From NCBI GenBank assembly GCA_044870185.1, contig JBIOYL010000207.1, forward strand, positions 1 through 6,360: a stretch of DNA of 6,360 nt, given 5' to 3'. Position numbers and translations under genes: made by a program. Source of the DNA: JBIOYL01 sp044870185. Lineage in GTDB: Bacteria > Actinomycetota > CALGFH01. Shown here piece by piece: positions 5,611-6,360 of this stretch (its first letter is position 1; every line of letters begins with the position of its first letter). The notes under the pieces are model-generated. The model was not told the DNA's origin. It did not search any database and worked only from the letters and a program-made list of their open reading frames with translations.

Positions 5611-6360
5611 TCACGGGCCGGCCCGCGGGCTGGGGCCCGGGCCGAGCACCTCCACCGGGTCGACGTCCACCGAGAAGCGGGGTCCGCCGTTGCGGGACGC
5701 CGCCGCCAGCAGCGGACGCAGCGCGCGGGCGGCCGCCTCGGAGCTGTCGACCTTGGCGATGATACGCCAGCCGCGCCCGAGCGCCGCCGGCCCGAGCAGC
5801 TCGGCCTCGGGCCCGAGCGCCTCGGCCAGCCCGGCCAGCACGCCATCCGCCTCGGCCGGGTCCGGGCCCTCGACCAGGACCAGCCGGCGGGCGGGCGGGA
5901 AGCCGAGCCGTGCCCGCCGGGGCAGCTCGTGCCGCCAGAAGAAGTCGGGGTCCCAGCGCACCAGCGCCTGCACGGCGTGATGGCCGCCGTCGCGGACCTG
6001 CAGGACGAGCCGGCCCGGGCCCGAGCGTGGCCCGCACCAGGCGGCCGCCCGGCTCCAGGTGCGATAGGCGTCCTCGGCCGCCCGCACCTCGGCCTGGCCG
6101 AGGGCCGCGTCGGCGGCGGCCACCACGACCGTGCGGCAGCCGGCCAGGGGCGGCTTGTCCTTGACGCCGGCCACCGTGCCGACCACGATCCCCGGCCCCT
6201 GGCCGGCCCAGGGCAGGTCGCTGGCGCCGGCCGCGACGACCTCGCGGTCCAGGCGCCACACCTGGGCGCCGGGCAGGACGCGGGCCAGCTCGGCGCGTAC
6301 CTGGCCGGCGGTGCGGGCACCGGTGCCCGCGGCGGCCGCGCCACGGCGCGGCACCAGCAC
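5611..6360 (-). CDS. priA: Primosomal protein N' (PriA), C-terminal part, helicase motifs degenerate
   Basis: The last 249 residues of a protein whose start lies beyond 6360. PriA recognises stalled or repaired forks and reloads the replisome. Residues (counted from the window edge) align in order with the PriA C-terminus: WRLDRE (35-40), GIVVGTV (57-63) at the position of helicase motif V, ADLR-like AEVRAAEDAYR (90-100), a segment at 103-121 where active PriA carries GRAGR-type motif VI, RWDPDFFWRHELPRRARLGFPP (135-156) and the closing DVDPVEVLG (232-240). The motif VI segment reads SRAAAWCGPRSG and keeps no GRAGR, and motif V lacks the usual TQMLAKGHHFP. Loss of helicase motifs is known for actinobacterial PriA, so this is probably a real, non-helicase PriA and not a pseudogene. 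Stop at 5611; def follows after 21 nt. Confidence 0.87.
   Translation of the reverse strand: MLVPRRGAAAAGTGARTAGQVRAELARVLPGAQVWRLDREVVAAGASDLPWAGQGPGIVVGTVAGVKDKPPLAGCRTVVVAAADAALGQAEVRAAEDAYRTWSRAAAWCGPRSGPGRLVLQVRDGGHHAVQALVRWDPDFFWRHELPRRARLGFPPARRLVLVEGPDPAEADGVLAGLAEALGPEAELLGPAALGRGWRIIAKVDSSEAAARALRPLLAAASRNGGPRFSVDVDPVEVLGPGPSPRAGP

Overview
This window is very GC-rich and its reading frames have the strong third-position G/C bias of a high-GC bacterium. The gene order on the minus strand is priA - def - fmt - rsmB - rpe - (response regulator) - ribD. A closely similar priA/fmt/fmu/rpe/ribD neighbourhood is known from Actinomycetota such as Mycobacterium and Streptomyces. Frequent GTG starts and a PriA tail with eroded helicase motifs also fit an actinobacterium. 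I cannot name a genus. All supported genes are on the minus strand, so transcription runs from high to low coordinates.

Layout in order of transcription: 6360-5611 holds the C-terminal part of PriA, a replication-restart protein, cut by the window edge. 5589-5023 is peptide deformylase (def). 5016-4087 is methionyl-tRNA formyltransferase (fmt). 4090-2705 is the 16S rRNA m5C967 methyltransferase (rsmB), whose GTG start overlaps the fmt stop by 4 nt. A 133-nt gap (2704-2572) carries a promoter-like pair of boxes and a perfect 8-bp inverted repeat ahead of rpe. 2571-1900 is ribulose-phosphate 3-epimerase. Ten nt later comes a two-domain response regulator (1889-945): a receiver domain plus a GGDEF-like domain with the variant motif GGDDF. 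The 344-nt gap 944-601 holds a pair of 16-nt GC-rich repeats with a terminator-like hairpin, a weak -10 box, a clear FMN riboswitch (825-705) and a leader that can sequester the ribosome-binding site. ribD begins at 600 and leaves the window at 1.

How it works together: def and fmt are the paired enzymes that add and remove the formyl group of initiator methionine, and rsmB modifies the small ribosomal subunit, so the first block serves translation initiation. rpe makes xylulose 5-phosphate from ribulose 5-phosphate; ribulose 5-phosphate is also a substrate of riboflavin synthesis. ribD starts the riboflavin branch under feedback control by FMN. The response regulator is the one accessory-looking gene; its signal, partner kinase and output are not visible here.

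This is mostly a conserved housekeeping region. I found no mobile element, CRISPR array, tRNA or rRNA. The points most worth checking are the degenerate GGDEF regulator between rpe and ribD, the mutually exclusive RNA pairings around the FMN riboswitch, the palindrome in the rpe leader and the eroded PriA helicase motifs.
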